From Otis tarda (taxonomy: Eukaryota > Chordata > Aves > Otidiformes > Otididae): a stretch of 64,000 nucleotides of DNA. Positions 1-12,083 of the stretch are shown here, one piece after another. Within the stretch, counting starts at the first letter, position 1. Each line of letters begins with the position of its first letter. The notes under the pieces were generated by a model. That model saw only the letters and a list, made by a program, of their open reading frames with translations, had not been told where the DNA came from and ran no database searches. Location: assembly GCA_026413225.1 (NCBI GenBank), contig CM048557.1:47313371-47377370 (forward strand), read 5' to 3'. Both the position numbers and the translations under genes were made by a program.

Positions 1-538
1 GGCTGTACTGCTCCTGATTGGTGTGTCCCTGCTCATTACAACTCTTTATTTAGAGACTCTTTTTCTTTCTCCTCTTTCACGTTTTAAGAACTGCATTTAG
101 TTTCAGCTGCTGAAATAATTTTCCTACACTTGTCTGAGTAGACACAAAATTGTTCTGTTTAAGCAGCAAACTGCATTATATTTCTCTGCCGTTCTGTATA
201 ATCTCTCTTGCTGGGCCATATCTCTGTAGTAAATACGACCGTCCCTGCTGGACAAAGCTTTAGATGTCCAGACAGGGGGTCCAGTAACATGGTGCTATTA
301 TTCCTGGCCTTGATTTCCTGAGAGAAGGTCAGCATGGCGTAAGATATGTAATAGCACTGGTATGATAGCTCTTGCCCATGTCAGATGCCAGAGTAATGGA
401 TGTTCACAAGACTATAAGTAGCATTTATAAACCTAAGGTCCTCTTACAGGTCGTATCATGAGATATGCTGAGCATTAGTGTGTTAAACGAGAGAAGCAAT
501 GCTCAGAAGCCCTCTAGCTCAGGCTCCTCTGTGTCAAT

Positions 539-584
539 TTGGTTTTTTTGGGGGTTTTTTTGGGATTTTTTTTTTTTTTTTTGG
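539..584. repeat. G/T-rich low-complexity tract ending in T17
   Basis: Alternating short G and T runs lead into an uninterrupted run of 17 T at 566-582. It is simple sequence; the 120-codon frame crossing it is not credible as a gene. Confidence 0.85.
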
Positions 585-1428
585 TGCAGAGTCCTGTGTT
601 ATCATTTATTAGATTCCACAAGCATAACTCTTATTTTTCTTTCCATGTACCTTTCTTTGTTCCCTCCCTTGCCTGTAACCTCTGAACGAAGCAGGGCCAG
701 CAAAGGTTCCCAGATCTGCCACTTCACTGCCCATTTCATCTTCTCCCTGAACGTTACAAGCATCCCATTCAGTCTTAGCGTTCAGACAGCAAGGCGAGAT
801 TGGGCTTTGAGGAACTGGCAGGGCTAGGGACCTTTGAAAGAAATCCCGTCCCCTCCCCAACAAGCGAAAAATGTACTCCCAACTTCCAGAACTAGCTGAA
901 ATCTGGGCTGGGCGTTCGTGCGGTTAGTTGTTTGCAAGTGGCCATTTTATGATAGGACATAACTGGGCAGTATTATTAACCCTTTCCTCACCTGAATGGA
1001 CAGTGTCAAATGTGTCTGTGCACATATTAGAAAGCGTTCTGGGCTGGCACTAGGGGAATGAGATGAGGGTCTGTCTTTGGGAGAGCTGGAAAGGGTTAAA
1101 TATTGCACCAACAAATCTCATAGGCTGATTTTAGTGGTATTTTATGTTGGACAGATGGTATATTTATGCAATAACAATACAAATTAATTCAAAAGAAACC
1201 AAGTGTAAAGGTTGACTTTGAGCTTCAAGCTTCTTAAAGAAATTGCTAAAGGTCTTTAAAAAGCAGAACGACACTAGAGCATGACTTGCATTTTGAGGGA
1301 GATTTTCTTTGTGCCTTAATTGTCAATTTTTTATTGTAATTCACATCAGTTCATGGTCTGGAGTGGAAGATACTCTTAGATGCATAGATTTTTATAAAAA
1401 CAAAATAGCTTTCTATGTCAACATGTGG

Positions 1429-1505
1429 ATATATATGTATATTGGTATATCTCTCTATACATATGTGTATATATATGTGTGTGCGTGTATATATATATTT
1501 ATGTA
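1429..1505. repeat. TA/TG-rich simple repeat
   Basis: Interrupted ATATGTATAT-type dinucleotide tract of about 75 bp. It explains the Tyr/Ile/Val/Cys-rich overlapping frames on both strands here, which are translated microsatellite and not genes. Confidence 0.85.
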
Positions 1506-4500
1506 ACAGATATTTATGTAGAGTATACTGTACATATACACCCACTCCTGAACTTCTACAGAATGTATATAAGTATAAAATGGCCACATCTCTTTGCGTG
1601 TGTCTGTCCCCGGAAGGGTGGACTGATTGTTTTTGGATGTCTGCAGCTGTTACCTTGAAGGATGCAATTTCATCTTTCATTTATTTTTCCCCATCTAGAC
1701 TGTATCAGGATAAACTGTAACGCCAGTAAGTTTTCCCTCAAGTTTCATTTTGTTCTCTTTCTATATATATTAAAATAACTTTCTTTTCTTTGCTGTTTTA
1801 TAAGCTGTTTTTCTTTTAGTTTCTTTTTTTTTCCCTTTATTTTTTTTGAAAGAAAAACCTTCTGAAATTGAAGGGTTGGGTGGGATATGAAGCTGAAGGG
1901 GGAGGGAAGACCTTACGGTGATTGTATGTGAAAATTTTGTGTTAGGTTTCTCCAAGGAGGAGATGAACTGTTATTTCATAGCTTTGCAGAAGAGCACCTG
2001 AGGAACCTGATGAGCTGATATTATATTTCACTGGTAGCCTGTTGTCTTTATGAAAACTTATAAAGAACCACATAAGAATAACAACAGGTACTATATGCAT
2101 TTCTCCACTACAAAAAGGGCATGGGTATTTAAAAAACAAAACAAAACACCTCCAACTCACTTTATTTCAGAATGGTGACAACTTAACCTGGTATTTATTC
2201 AAAGTAATTTTTTTGGGGGTATAGAAGAAGGAAAAATTAGATCTTAGATTTTGAATATATTATCAAGAGGTATATAATAACCTTGTATATAGCATTTACC
2301 ACTCTTAGGTTTCTATAATAAATTCCAGCTGAACTGTTGAGTTACTGAAGATCCTTTTCAGTTTGTACTAGTAGGGAAGAAGGCTTATAAAATCTCTGAA
2401 AAAGAATAGTAAAAGGTGGTATCCAATTTTAGACTGAGAAAAAAAAAAATCTTTTCTGTTCTACTTCAAAGAGCAGGTCGAAGTTGACGTAGGCCTCAAA
2501 GAAAAAAGCACTTCTCGTAGAATGGAGTTGTTTAGATCTCAAGTGTGCTTTGACGCTTATCTTACTTGAAACCAGATTCTTTGCTGAATTGGCAGATCCT
2601 CTGTGTTAGTTTTTATGTGGAAAGATGTATGAGGTAGGGCTAAACATCACTTTGGAAATGGTATAAGGGATTGAAAGGCAAGGATGGTCCATGTGTTTTC
2701 TAGAGGCTATGGTCTTTTTGCTCACCAGTGAGCCTCATCCAAGACAGCAGGAAGGTAGAAAGAGGTGTGTTGCAGCCCCAAAAGTGAATGCAGAGCTTTA
2801 AAGTAGCAGAGACAATTGTAGCAGCATTGAGAGTAGCTTATTGTAAAACATTTTCTTAATAGCTTTGCCATACTTTTGGACTAAGAGTAGGTTTGTAGTG
2901 TTAGACAGCAAGAGCAGTTATTTGTTTTTTTTTTCCCCCCCCATGTACAATATTTTTGAAATCTAAAAGGTTCTCCCTGGTTGCAGACAGAAAAAAGAAT
3001 GCACACATAAGCAGACAATAGATCAGCTTTCCCTTCTCGTCACTGCCAGCTGATTGAGATCCTGCTTTGCAGGGAAGTGGAAGCAATTAATTTCTTGGTC
3101 CTGGAAGGTGGTCCCTGGGAGCGTGTAGCCAGTGACAAGCCAAAACATTGCCTGATGTGTGATTATTTCAGCTGTGAGCCCTGATGTGCTGTAGGAACTT
3201 GATCATGAGTTCACAACATTGAGAGCTGCAACCTTGTTCAGCCCTATTGCTGAGCTATGTGGGATTAGTCCTGTATGGTTCAAAGCTTGACAGCTCTTGT
3301 TGAATTCTTTTTGCTCTTTGAAGTTTTAACACTGTATTTCAAGATAGAGTGGGTAATAGGAAAAGGTATCTTGAATCTCTGCTGTGATTGCCAGCTTTTA
3401 CCCAGCAGCACAGGATATTTGCATAAAAATGACATCTTTTGCTTCCTAAGAGTTCATATGCTCTTGCTACTTAGCCACCTGTAATTCTGTCTAAACACTT
3501 GCACCATAGTTCCTGTTGATGCCTGTCATCTGAGCATCCTTATCAGTTCCTCTGGTACCGGACAACAATCTGATGATGATGTCATCACCTTCGACTTTTT
3601 ATAACAGCTGGCTGTTAAAGGCTTAGCTATGGAAGACTATCTTTGGGTGGGAAATCAACTTTAGCAGCAAGGAGCGATGGTCTGTTTTTCATGCAAATCA
3701 AAATCTAGCAGTAATTGGGAGAAACATTCAAAAAAGAAAAAGAAGGAAAAGAAGATCTTATAATCAGAGCAGTGGGAAGACAGTCTGAATCCAGTGCTTT
3801 TGTTAGTTTCCCCACAAGCATGAAAACATCTTGAATCATTTTCTTCCATGCATTTTTAATAATTGAGTCTGTTGCATTTTTAAATACAGTCTTCCTCTGA
3901 AGGTTTGTATTTATTTATTTATTTTAACACACTTTGGATTTTCCTAGTTTATTTTTTTATGACATTTTGCTGAAAATGAACCACCCCACTCTAGTCCCTC
4001 CAACACCTTGTTTTGTTGCTGCCTGTTGCAATGACTCTGGTCATCTGTCCTGCTTTCTAGACGCGAACCTGCTTGGAACTGATCGATGAAAAACTGTATA
4101 CTCTTGCATGAATAAAATATGGTTAGGCAAGAGCAAACTAAATATCAGTGTAACCATTCTTGCAGGCACACTGACATTTACTTGCGCAGAGGGAGTTATC
4201 CACATACAGATGGGTCTGCCAGGATCTGTTGAAAAGAGCAGAAGTGTTTTAAAGTAACTTGACAAATGGGTTCCCAATCAGTTAAAGAGTTTCAGGTCAA
4301 GCAGTCACCATTGTTGACTGAATGTAAGGGACCTGGTACATGGTTTGGAAGGTAAACAGAATTATACTTTTGGGTCTCATGGAACATGTAGGTTAAAGAG
4401 CCTACCACAGCAAGCTCGTGCTGTTTGAGAGGAGTCTAGTGTATTGTCCCAGGTAAGCATTTGATTTTCAATATACTTGCTCTTAATTTTTATTGGAAGG

Positions 4501-4742
4501 ATTGAGGGGTTTTGATTGGATATCTTTGGGACGTTGTGTATCTGATGCAAAATACTGTTTTCCGTCACTTCATTTCTTCTTACCCTCTCTCCGTTTCTCA
4601 TCGCTGTTGTATCTCACTCTTCTGGAATGGAAGACTAACATCTTTCCAAGAAAAGGAACTTTTTTACTCTCTCTGCATTTATTTCAATACTTATCTCAGC
4701 CCCTCCTTTCCCTCTTGGAGATACCTGAACTGATCTTATCTG

Positions 4743-4803
4743 TTTAGAAGAATTTAGAAGAATTTAGAATTTTAGAATTTAGAATTTAGAATTTAGAAGA
4801 ATT
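4743..4803. repeat. (TTTAGAA)n short tandem repeat
   Basis: Seven TTTAGAA units in a row. Some carry an extra GAA or T, so the spacing varies between 7, 8 and 10 bp. The flanks are unique, and there is no sign that it is a transposon tail. Confidence 0.85.
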
Positions 4804-5402
4804 CAACAGTGCGGTTGCTTACCTAGATGTAACTGGGTAGTAACTCTCCTTTCCTCTCAGTGTAAAATCAGCACAACCAAAAGCAGGATCAGGATCCCAA
4901 AATACACTATGTGAAGGTACATTGAATGATTCCTCAACATAGCGCAGACATAATGGATAGCACTATTTTGTTGGCTGGATTTATGAGGAGAATAGGTATA
5001 GTCTAAATATCCTTAGATTTTTGTATACATATATTTGCATTTTTTAAATAGGATTTCCTAGAGAAGAGTAGCTCTTTGGTCCATCTCCTGTAAACTGTTT
5101 ATTGAAATACATAGTTCACTTTAAAGAAAGTTAAAGTTGTGGTAGTTTTATAGTTTGTGTCATAATATCTCGTGCTCTGATTTTTCTTCATTTTTTTCAA
5201 AGATATCTAGTCCTTAATTTCCTTATTTCCTTTTTGGTGATTCCACTTCAGATCAGTCCAGATGGAGATAGTTTTCAGCTTTCTACCCAAAGTTAAGTGT
5301 GGAGGACATATCTGTGTGTGCTACAGATTTACTAGGTTTTGGAGGTGTCTTCACTTTGTGTTCTTTCTAGGATACTGCTTGTATTATTTTTCTTGGTCCA
5401 GT

Positions 5403-5418
5403 TCTCTCTCTCTCTCTT
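5403..5418. repeat. (TC)n microsatellite
   Basis: About eight TC dinucleotides inside otherwise unique sequence. Confidence 0.8.
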
Positions 5419-6589
5419 CCAAACCTTTTAGGTGTCGTGTCAGTAGTCTCAGTCACATAGTTTGACACTGCCTTTATGGGAGGTTTGATCTTCCAAATGT
5501 AGTTGCCTTTGGGACAGTGAATACAATACTTCTGTCTTATTGCTTGTTGTTTCATAATGAGGCCCTTTCTTCTCACTGAAGTATGCCAGACAAGCCATTA
5601 CCCTATTTTCATGTGACTCATGAAACCTCAGCAAATCCTGATCCTCTTCTCTTATCTGTTGCTAAAAGCACAAATGGAAGAAGCTGAAAAATCCCAGTCC
5701 AATCACTACTAATTGATCCTGTGTCTCTATGAGGCCCCACAGTTAGCATGTTGTTTCAGATCAAATTAATTTTGACTGATCTTTGACAGCAGGTGACAGC
5801 TAGAATATGAGATTGATTGTCCCTTTTCAGTTGCCATGCTTACAGTATGTAGTGCCTTAATTCAATGCAATGTTAATGTTTTGTTCTAGTAAGTGCCACT
5901 AACAACTTAAAATATGAACCCATAGTGTCCAGCTCTTTGGGACGGGTTTAAAGTTTTGGGTGTTTTTTTGCAGGGACCCATACTGTATCATCATAAGTAA
6001 ATAGGAAGCCGTGCTAACTCTAATCTAATAAAAATGTTATAAAACCAAGTGCACTTATCTGATTCCTAGTGATGTTGCTGTCGTTTTAATAAAAGCTCAA
6101 CGGTACTCTAACGTGACAACATTATTTGGAAAGTGAAGAGGTGTGATTAAACATACATATCATATTTGTGACTCTGGTATTTCCTAACACCATTTAAACA
6201 TAATCAGGAAGAAATTAATCCTTATGCAGCCTGAAAAGTGACGAGTCATTAATGTGTCATGTTGTAGTGGTGAAAGCAAAGCTGGTGTCTATAGCATCTG
6301 TAGAGCCCCACTGAGAACGGTCTGACCTTTGAGCAAGTCTCAGGCTCAGGGTGTTGGTCTGGCCTGGTGCTGCTGCTGCACTGCAGTGCAAAAGAAAGGA
6401 AGTGAGCAAATCTGTCTTTGGAAGACCTATCCTTCAGGCAGGTGATGAAACAGCAGTCCTCAGGTATTTTGTCAGATGGTAAACTAAGAGTTCTCTTAGA
6501 AGAAAACATAGCATGCTGGATCCAATAGCGTGAGAGAGGTGGGGTTGCTGCTACTCCCTGTTCCCAGGTTCAACCAGTGGTGAGGCTGA

Positions 6590-8170
6590 AGATGTATTCC
6601 TGGCAGGCACACACACACACAAGTCACACGTATTCACTGTGTTGATAAGTGTCTAAATGGCTGGCCCCACAGGTCACAGGCAGGCACTCGGAGCACCCAC
6701 ACAGACAGAAGCAGCAGCAGTGGCCTCATCCTGTTGTCCTCTTTGTCTGGACAGGATGGAAGTGCACTAGTGAGAATATGTATGTACACGTATGTACAAG
6801 GTGGATTGCTCCAGCAGCTGGGCTCAGATGTTCAGTCTACGCAGTAGCTGGCCCCTGGATCTTAGTCTCCCCAGTTGCTGACATAAAAGCCTCTGAGGCT
6901 GCAGCCCTGCTGCAGTTACTGGTACAGGCCGTCACACACACACATTTGGCCAGGACTTCACAGATTCCAGTAGCTGATCCCCCTGTCCTTTCGCCTGTAG
7001 AGATACAGAGGCGGTCTCACACCCAGAGCTGGCCCTTGGAGACCCACTATCCCCATTCCTCCCAGGCCTCTTCGCATATCCACTGGGCTAGTCTGGCTTG
7101 ATCTTTGCTGAGGATGGCTTACTTGCGCACCCATGCTTACTCCAGTTTCTGGCAGCATGAACGCACAGGCTCTCTGACCCGTTGTCTTAGTCCACTTACT
7201 GCACTCATACCCCCGTACACTGTCACACACGCAGAGTAAAGAGTCCTCACCCAGGAAAGTTAGAAGGGAACTTAAGAAGATAGGACAGACTGTACTGATC
7301 AGGTGCAGGGCACAGTTGTACAAGCATACTGACCAGCCAGCTGTTTATCCTTCGTATCCCCTCGCCCCTCTATTGTCCTATTCTTGTTCCTCCCACAATT
7401 GCCTTAACTCCTCCCTTTTTCTGCCTTTGGTTTCTCACCTAAACATCCCATAATAAGTCTGTGTGATCCCAAACTGCTTTCCGGCTACATGCCATATGTA
7501 GCACCATAGGTAGCGACACCCTTAGTGATACCAAGAGCTGCTCCAGATGATTATAATGATGAGTTTCACGCTTGGACATTGAGTCTAATAGCTCTGCTGA
7601 GACAGCCCTAGTGTGGCCCGGATGAGGTGTTTGGGACTTCCTTGGGAGTCCTTGATTTGGGTTCCCACCTGCCAGTGTGCCCCTGTGCTCCTCTGGTCTT
7701 ATGTAAATGGGTCTTTGGTGGGCTGATGACTCCTGTGATAGGCCTGGATGTAACCCAACAGGTTAATATTTGGGTTCGCCCTCCTGATGTTTTCTCTCTG
7801 AGCTCCTTTGTAGGTGTGCAGGTGAGCTTTAACACATAACCAGACAAATTTCTCTTTCCTATGGCAACTATTACCAAGTAAAGTGTTTTATCTCAGACTT
7901 GCTTGATTTGAGTCCGCTTCAAGTCCCCAGTGGGAAAAAAAAAAATCGCTTGACTTAAGCTCTCAAATCAGAGGTTGTTCTGAGGTACCTCTCCAAACTG
8001 AAATAGTGTTCCTGTTTTTAAAAAGGTAGCGACAATGTCCATGCATTTACCAATTGCAGTGGAGAGGACAAGACCCTTCGGGGCTGGGTTCTGCATGGAC
8101 ATCTTCCATGGAGGTGAGAGGCAAAAGGTGAAGTACATATGAAAAGCTGCTCTGCTTTGCTGCTGTCTAG
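6590..8170 (+). mobile_element. Possible decayed LTR / endogenous retrovirus-derived island (tentative)
   Basis: This block differs from its surroundings. It is GC-richer and rich in CACA and CAGCAG words, has open frames on both strands, and has no CR1 similarity. Near 7,876-7,935 the sequence reads AGTAAAGTGTTTTATCTC and then a TTGAGTCCG segment. That resembles the polyadenylation-signal and R/U5 portion of the two clear solo LTRs in this window (AGTAAAC at 46.72 kb; AAGTCGAGTCTG near 12.9 kb). I could not fix TG...CA ends or a target duplication, and I recognise no gag, pol or env segment. Alternatives are an exon-rich part of an unknown transcript or an unrelated old repeat. The call rests on resemblance, not alignment. 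Confidence 0.3.
6608..6621. repeat. (CA)n microsatellite
   Basis: Seven CA dinucleotides at the left edge of the GC-richer block. A second short CA tract lies near 6,933-6,944. Confidence 0.8.
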
Positions 8171-9394
8171 ACAATGTCTTCTGTAGATTAGATTCTGTAA
8201 TTAGTTGTCAGAACATCCACTTTGTTCTTTCATTTCAAGAAAATTGGCAAAAAAAAAATGGAAACTCATGCTTTAGGATCTAGGAGAAAATGAATATTTT
8301 GTCTGAGAACAACCCAGAGAGAGCATCTCTAGTGAGACTTTGAATAATGGAAAAGAAAAGTGATCAGCACAAGTACTGCTTGCTATGTCGGATACCTTAT
8401 CAGTAAATTTCAAGCAAAATCAGTGAGTCTTAAGGCTCAGTGCATGCTGGATAAGGAGTGACCGGTAAAGAGGCTCTAGTGATTTGCATTATGGGGTGCA
8501 GAACCCTGGGTGTAATAAGCAAAGCTTTCCAGAGTGTCTTTAATCCTCTTCATCCAGACAGTGCCATGAAGATTAAGGTTTTGCTGTAGCGTAATTATTT
8601 AATTTCTGCAGTCCTAAACTGCAGTTTGAGATTATCACAAAGTCTCTACATCCCGGAATATTTCAGGGGCCGTAAATCTGGGCTATGAGTCCAAGTCCAT
8701 GTTTACAAGACTTCAGCTAGGCCCAGCTCTTAGTTAGCAGCAGTTAGCCTTCATCTTCCAGCTAGTACTGTCACATTCTTTGAAAGTTTCTAGTCTGATG
8801 CTTCAGTTCTAGCTCTCAGAGAGAGACTTCAGTAGGTCTTCTAAGGTCATCAGTTTGGAGAGATGGCGCTGTTGAGAGCAAAGCTTGGCAGAACGCTTTC
8901 TGTGTTATTTTTAACTAAATTGCTGCGGTGGGACCTAATGGGAAAGAAAACTAACCTTGGAAACTCAGCAGTCATCTGTCAGGAATCAATGACTTGCTTT
9001 TGGAAAACAGCTATGACTGTTTACTGGCTATCATTCCCACCCTAGCAGCTTTTCTTGATTGAATGCCACTTCTTGAAAGGTTGTCTTTGTGCTGTACATT
9101 TTTATATATACAGTTTTAAATTCTTGTAGCCTCTGACCCTTTCCATGGGATTATAAAAAAAAAATGAGGTGACATGGTCAGAACAACCATATCAATCACC
9201 CTATCAGTCACTAAGCCAGATACCCATTACTTAATGTTAGAAATTCCAGTTAAATATTGATATTCTGGATCCTATAACAAAAATTAAGGTTGGTGTGTTT
9301 CGTTGGGATTTTATTTATTTATTTATTTATTTTTGCCAGAATGTTCTTCTGTTATCCATCAGTTGTTGAGCTTCCTTTCTTGTGTCTGTTTGAG
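8171..9394. other. Unique DNA, no gene recognised
   Basis: Nothing recognisable apart from one ATTT microsatellite just before the CR1 copy. Confidence 0.5.
9308..9334. repeat. (ATTT)n microsatellite
   Basis: Six consecutive ATTT units about 60 bp upstream of the point where CR1 similarity begins. Confidence 0.85.
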
Positions 9395-11450
9395 GAAAGC
9401 AGGATGACTTCGTTTCCTGTTGCAATGAGGAGAGGTGCTATGCTAGACCTTGTTCTCACCAACAGGGAGGGGCTTGTGGGGAATGTGGAGCTTAAGGGCA
9501 GCCTTGGCTGCAGTGATCATGAGATGGTGGAGTTCAAGATCCTTAGGGCAGCAAGGAGGGTGTGTAGCCAGCTCTCTAACTCGGACTTCAGGAGAGCAGA
9601 CTTTGGCCTCTTCAGGGATCTGCTGGGTAAAGTACCATGGGATAAAGCCCTGAAGGGAAGCGGGTCCCAAGAAAGTTGATTGATACTCAAGGAGCATCTC
9701 CTCCAAGCTCAGGAGTGATGTATCCCAACAAAGAGGAGGTTGAGCAAAAATGCCAGGAGGCCTGCATGGATGAACAAGGAGCTCCTGGACCAACTGAAGA
9801 ACACAAAGCAAGCCGACAGAGAGTGGAAGCAACAACAGGTAGCATGGGAAGATTACAGAGAGATTGTCCAAGCAACTAGGCTTCAGGTTAGGAAGCCTAA
9901 AGCCCTGACAGAAATAAATCTGGCCAGGGATGTCAAGGGCAACAAGAACAACTTCTGTAGGTACATTGAGGATAAAAGGAAAACCAAGGAGAATGTGGGC
10001 CCTCTCTGGATGGAAATGGGAAACCTGGTTATCCAGGACGTGGAGAAGACTCCAGGACATGGAGAAAACTTTTCTCTCAGTCTTTACCAGTGAAGGCTCT
10101 ACCCACATCACCCATGTTGGAGAAGGCAAAAGCAGGGACTGGGAGAAGGAAGGACCACACACTGTAGCAGAAGAGCAGGTTCAGGACCATCCAAGGAACC
10201 TGAAGGTGCATGAGTCCCTGGGACCTGATGAGATGCTTCCACAGGTCCTGGGGGACCTGGCAGATGAAGTTGCCAAGCTACTATTCATCATACTTGAAAA
10301 GTTATAGCAGTCTGGTGAGATTCCTGCTGACTGGAAAAGAAGTAAATAACCCCTGTTTTTAAAAAGGGAAAAAAGGAAGACTCAGGGAACTACAGGACAG
10401 TCAGTCTCGCCTCTGTGCTTAGCAAGATCATGGAGCAGATTCTCCTAGAAACTATGCTAAAGCACATAGAAAATAAGGAGGTGATTGGTGACAACCAGCA
10501 TGGCTTCACTGAGGGCAAATCATGCCTGACCAATTTGGTAGCCTTCTACAATGGAGTTACAGCATCAGTGGACAAGGGACTACCAACTGACGTCATCTAC
10601 CTGGACTTGTGCAAAGCATTTGACACTGTCCTGCATGACATCCTTATCTCTAAACTGGAGAGACATGGATTTGACAGATGGACCCACTCGGTGGATAAGG
10701 AGTTGGCTGGATGGCCCCACTCAAAGAGTTGTGGTCAACGACTCAATGTCCACGTGGAGACCATCAGTATTGGGACCAATACTGTTTAACATCTTTGTCA
10801 GTGACACGGACAGTGGAATAGAGTGCACCCTCAGCAAGTTTGCCAACAACACCAAGCTATGTGGTGCGCTTGACACACTGGAGGGGAGAGATGCCATCCA
10901 GAGGGACCTTGACAGGCTGGAGAGGTGGGCCTGTGCAAACCTCATGAAGTTCAACAAAATCAAGTGCAGGGTCCCGCACAGGGGTCGGGGAAATCCCAGG
11001 CACAAGTACAGGCTGGACAAGAGCAGCCCTGAGGAGAAGGACTTGGGAGTGCTGGTAAACAAGAAGCTCAAGATGACCCAGCAATGTGCACTTGCAGCTC
11101 AGAAGGCCAGCTGCATCCTGGGCTGCATCACAAGAACCATGGCCAGCAGGTCGAGGGAGGTGATTCTCCCCTTCTACTGTGCTCTCATGAGACCTCACCA
11201 GGAGTACTGTGTCCAGCTCTGGAGCCCCCAACATAAGAAGGACGTGGACCAGTCGGAGCGAGTCCAGAGGAGGGCCACGAAGATGATAAGAGGGCTGGAG
11301 CACCTTTCCTATGAGGACAGGCTGAGAGAGTTGTGGCTGTTCATGCTGGAGGAGAGGAGGCTCCAGGGAGGCCTTATAGTGGCCTTCCAGTACCTAAAGG
11401 AGGGCCAACAGGAAAGACGAGAAGAAACTCTTCATCAGGACCTGTGGTGA
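9395..11450 (+). pseudogene. Broken CR1 ORF2 (endonuclease C-terminal part and reverse transcriptase)
   Basis: ORF2 would encode the protein that nicks DNA and primes reverse transcription of CR1 RNA. Here the frame is split. One segment ends at about 9,679, the next at about 10,093, another at about 10,307. A reverse-transcriptase segment spans 10,415-10,789, including the motif [13 protein letters not shown] that holds the first catalytic Asp. The frame then shifts to a segment ending at 11,450 that contains [10 protein letters not shown] and later [20 protein letters not shown]. The catalytic pair FADD of intact CR1 reads FANN here (codons 10,839-10,850). Frameshifts, stops and the altered active site make it non-functional. 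The upstream codons of the open frame before about 9,395 are not CR1. Confidence 0.9.
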
Positions 11451-11598
11451 TAGGACGAGGGATATGATGGCTTTCAAACAGAGAGAGGTAGATTCAGATT
11501 AGATATTAGGAAAAAAAAATTTACAATAAGGCTGGTGGAACACTGGAACAGGTTGCCCAGAGATGCCCTGTTCCTGGAAAAATATTTTGACCACTTTC
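9395..11598 (+). mobile_element. CR1 LINE copy, 5'-truncated and lacking its 3' tail
   Basis: Sense-strand CR1 of about 2.2 kb. It starts inside the endonuclease part of ORF2, in the stretch encoding MRRGAMLDLVLTNREG, and runs through the linker and reverse transcriptase to the C-terminal region (near 11,525, VEHWNRLP-like in other copies). A 5' truncation is normal for CR1. The loss of the 3' UTR and (ATTCTATG)n tail is not: similarity fades at about 11,580-11,598 in the middle of the [12 protein letters not shown]-equivalent codons, implying a later deletion of the 3' end or an internal rearrangement. The boundaries are uncertain by about 20 bp. Confidence 0.93.
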
Positions 11599-11658
11599 TT
11601 TGTATAAGTTTATTTGTGTTCCTTTCAGATCAGCTGTTGTCGCTTGCTCTTTCCTCAC

Positions 11659-11816
11659 TGTTTTGGTTTAAGACCCATAGATAGCTAAGCACCACACAGT
11701 TGCCTGCTCACTCTCTCCCAGCCTGTTTTCAACACTGTTTTGTTCACAAATCAAAGCATAGCACCATGCAGGATGCTATGAAGAAAATTAACTCCGTCCC
11801 AGCCACTCAGAAAGCA
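11659..11816 (-). mobile_element. Shrunken LTR remnant, internally deleted
   Basis: The left part (11,659-11,735) matches the reverse complement of the 3' end of the solo LTR at 46.24-46.84 kb: TGTT.TGGTTTA, then CACCACACAGTTGC, then CTC and CTCTCCC. The right part (about 11,775-11,805: GAAGAAAATTAACTCC, then GTCCCAGCC) matches the reverse complement of the beginning of that LTR type (GGCTGGGA followed by an AGTTAATTTTCTTC-like stretch in relatives I know). The two ends of a roughly 600-bp LTR therefore lie about 40 bp apart, which indicates an internal deletion. The far right end (to CA-like 11,815) is weakly matched, and I see no target duplication. Confidence 0.55.
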
Positions 11817-11905
11817 ACTATAGCCTCCACAGTTTGTGGATATCATGCTATCGGGCTTAAAAAGGTGATGCTTTTGCTGCCTTACAGTGGAATTAGTGGG
11901 ACAAA

Positions 11906-11910
11906 GGTAG
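11906..11910 (+). repeat. Target site duplication GGTAG (left copy)
   Basis: The five bases directly before the TG of the solo LTR recur directly after its terminal CA at 13,062-13,066. Confidence 0.85.
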
Positions 11911-12083
11911 TGTCATGGTTTTGTTAGTGAGGGGGGGCCTAAGGTGGTAGCTTCTGCAGGAAACTGCTAGAAGTCGCTCCCCTTTGTTCAGTGGACTCGG
12001 CCAGGCCTAGGGCAGACCTGCTGCTGGCCAAGGTCGAGCGGATTGGTAGCAGAATGTCCCGTGATAACGCCTCTGCGATAACG

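Larger units (their letters stand above)
1..6590. other. Unique AT-rich DNA, no gene recognised
   Basis: I see no exon, RNA gene or transposon in this stretch. The open frames are short, overlap on both strands and have no recognisable domain. It holds only low-complexity tracts (a G/T-rich run near 0.55 kb, a TA/TG run near 1.45 kb, a TTTAGAA tandem near 4.77 kb and a TC run near 5.4 kb), listed separately. Short exons or conserved non-coding elements cannot be excluded by eye. Confidence 0.5.

Noticed and set aside
465-863. Overlapping 120- and 84-codon frames on opposite strands
   Set aside because: The plus frame runs through a T17 tract and G/T-rich simple sequence. Neither has a domain, a splice context or plausible codon use.
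1309-1720. Several Tyr/Ile/Val/Cys-rich frames
   Set aside because: They are translations of the TA/TG microsatellite on both strands.
9443-10162. 239-codon minus-strand frame
   Set aside because: It is the antisense shadow of the CR1 ORF2 region and has no independent support. The same holds for minus frames at 10.72-11.30 and 43.29-43.94 kb.
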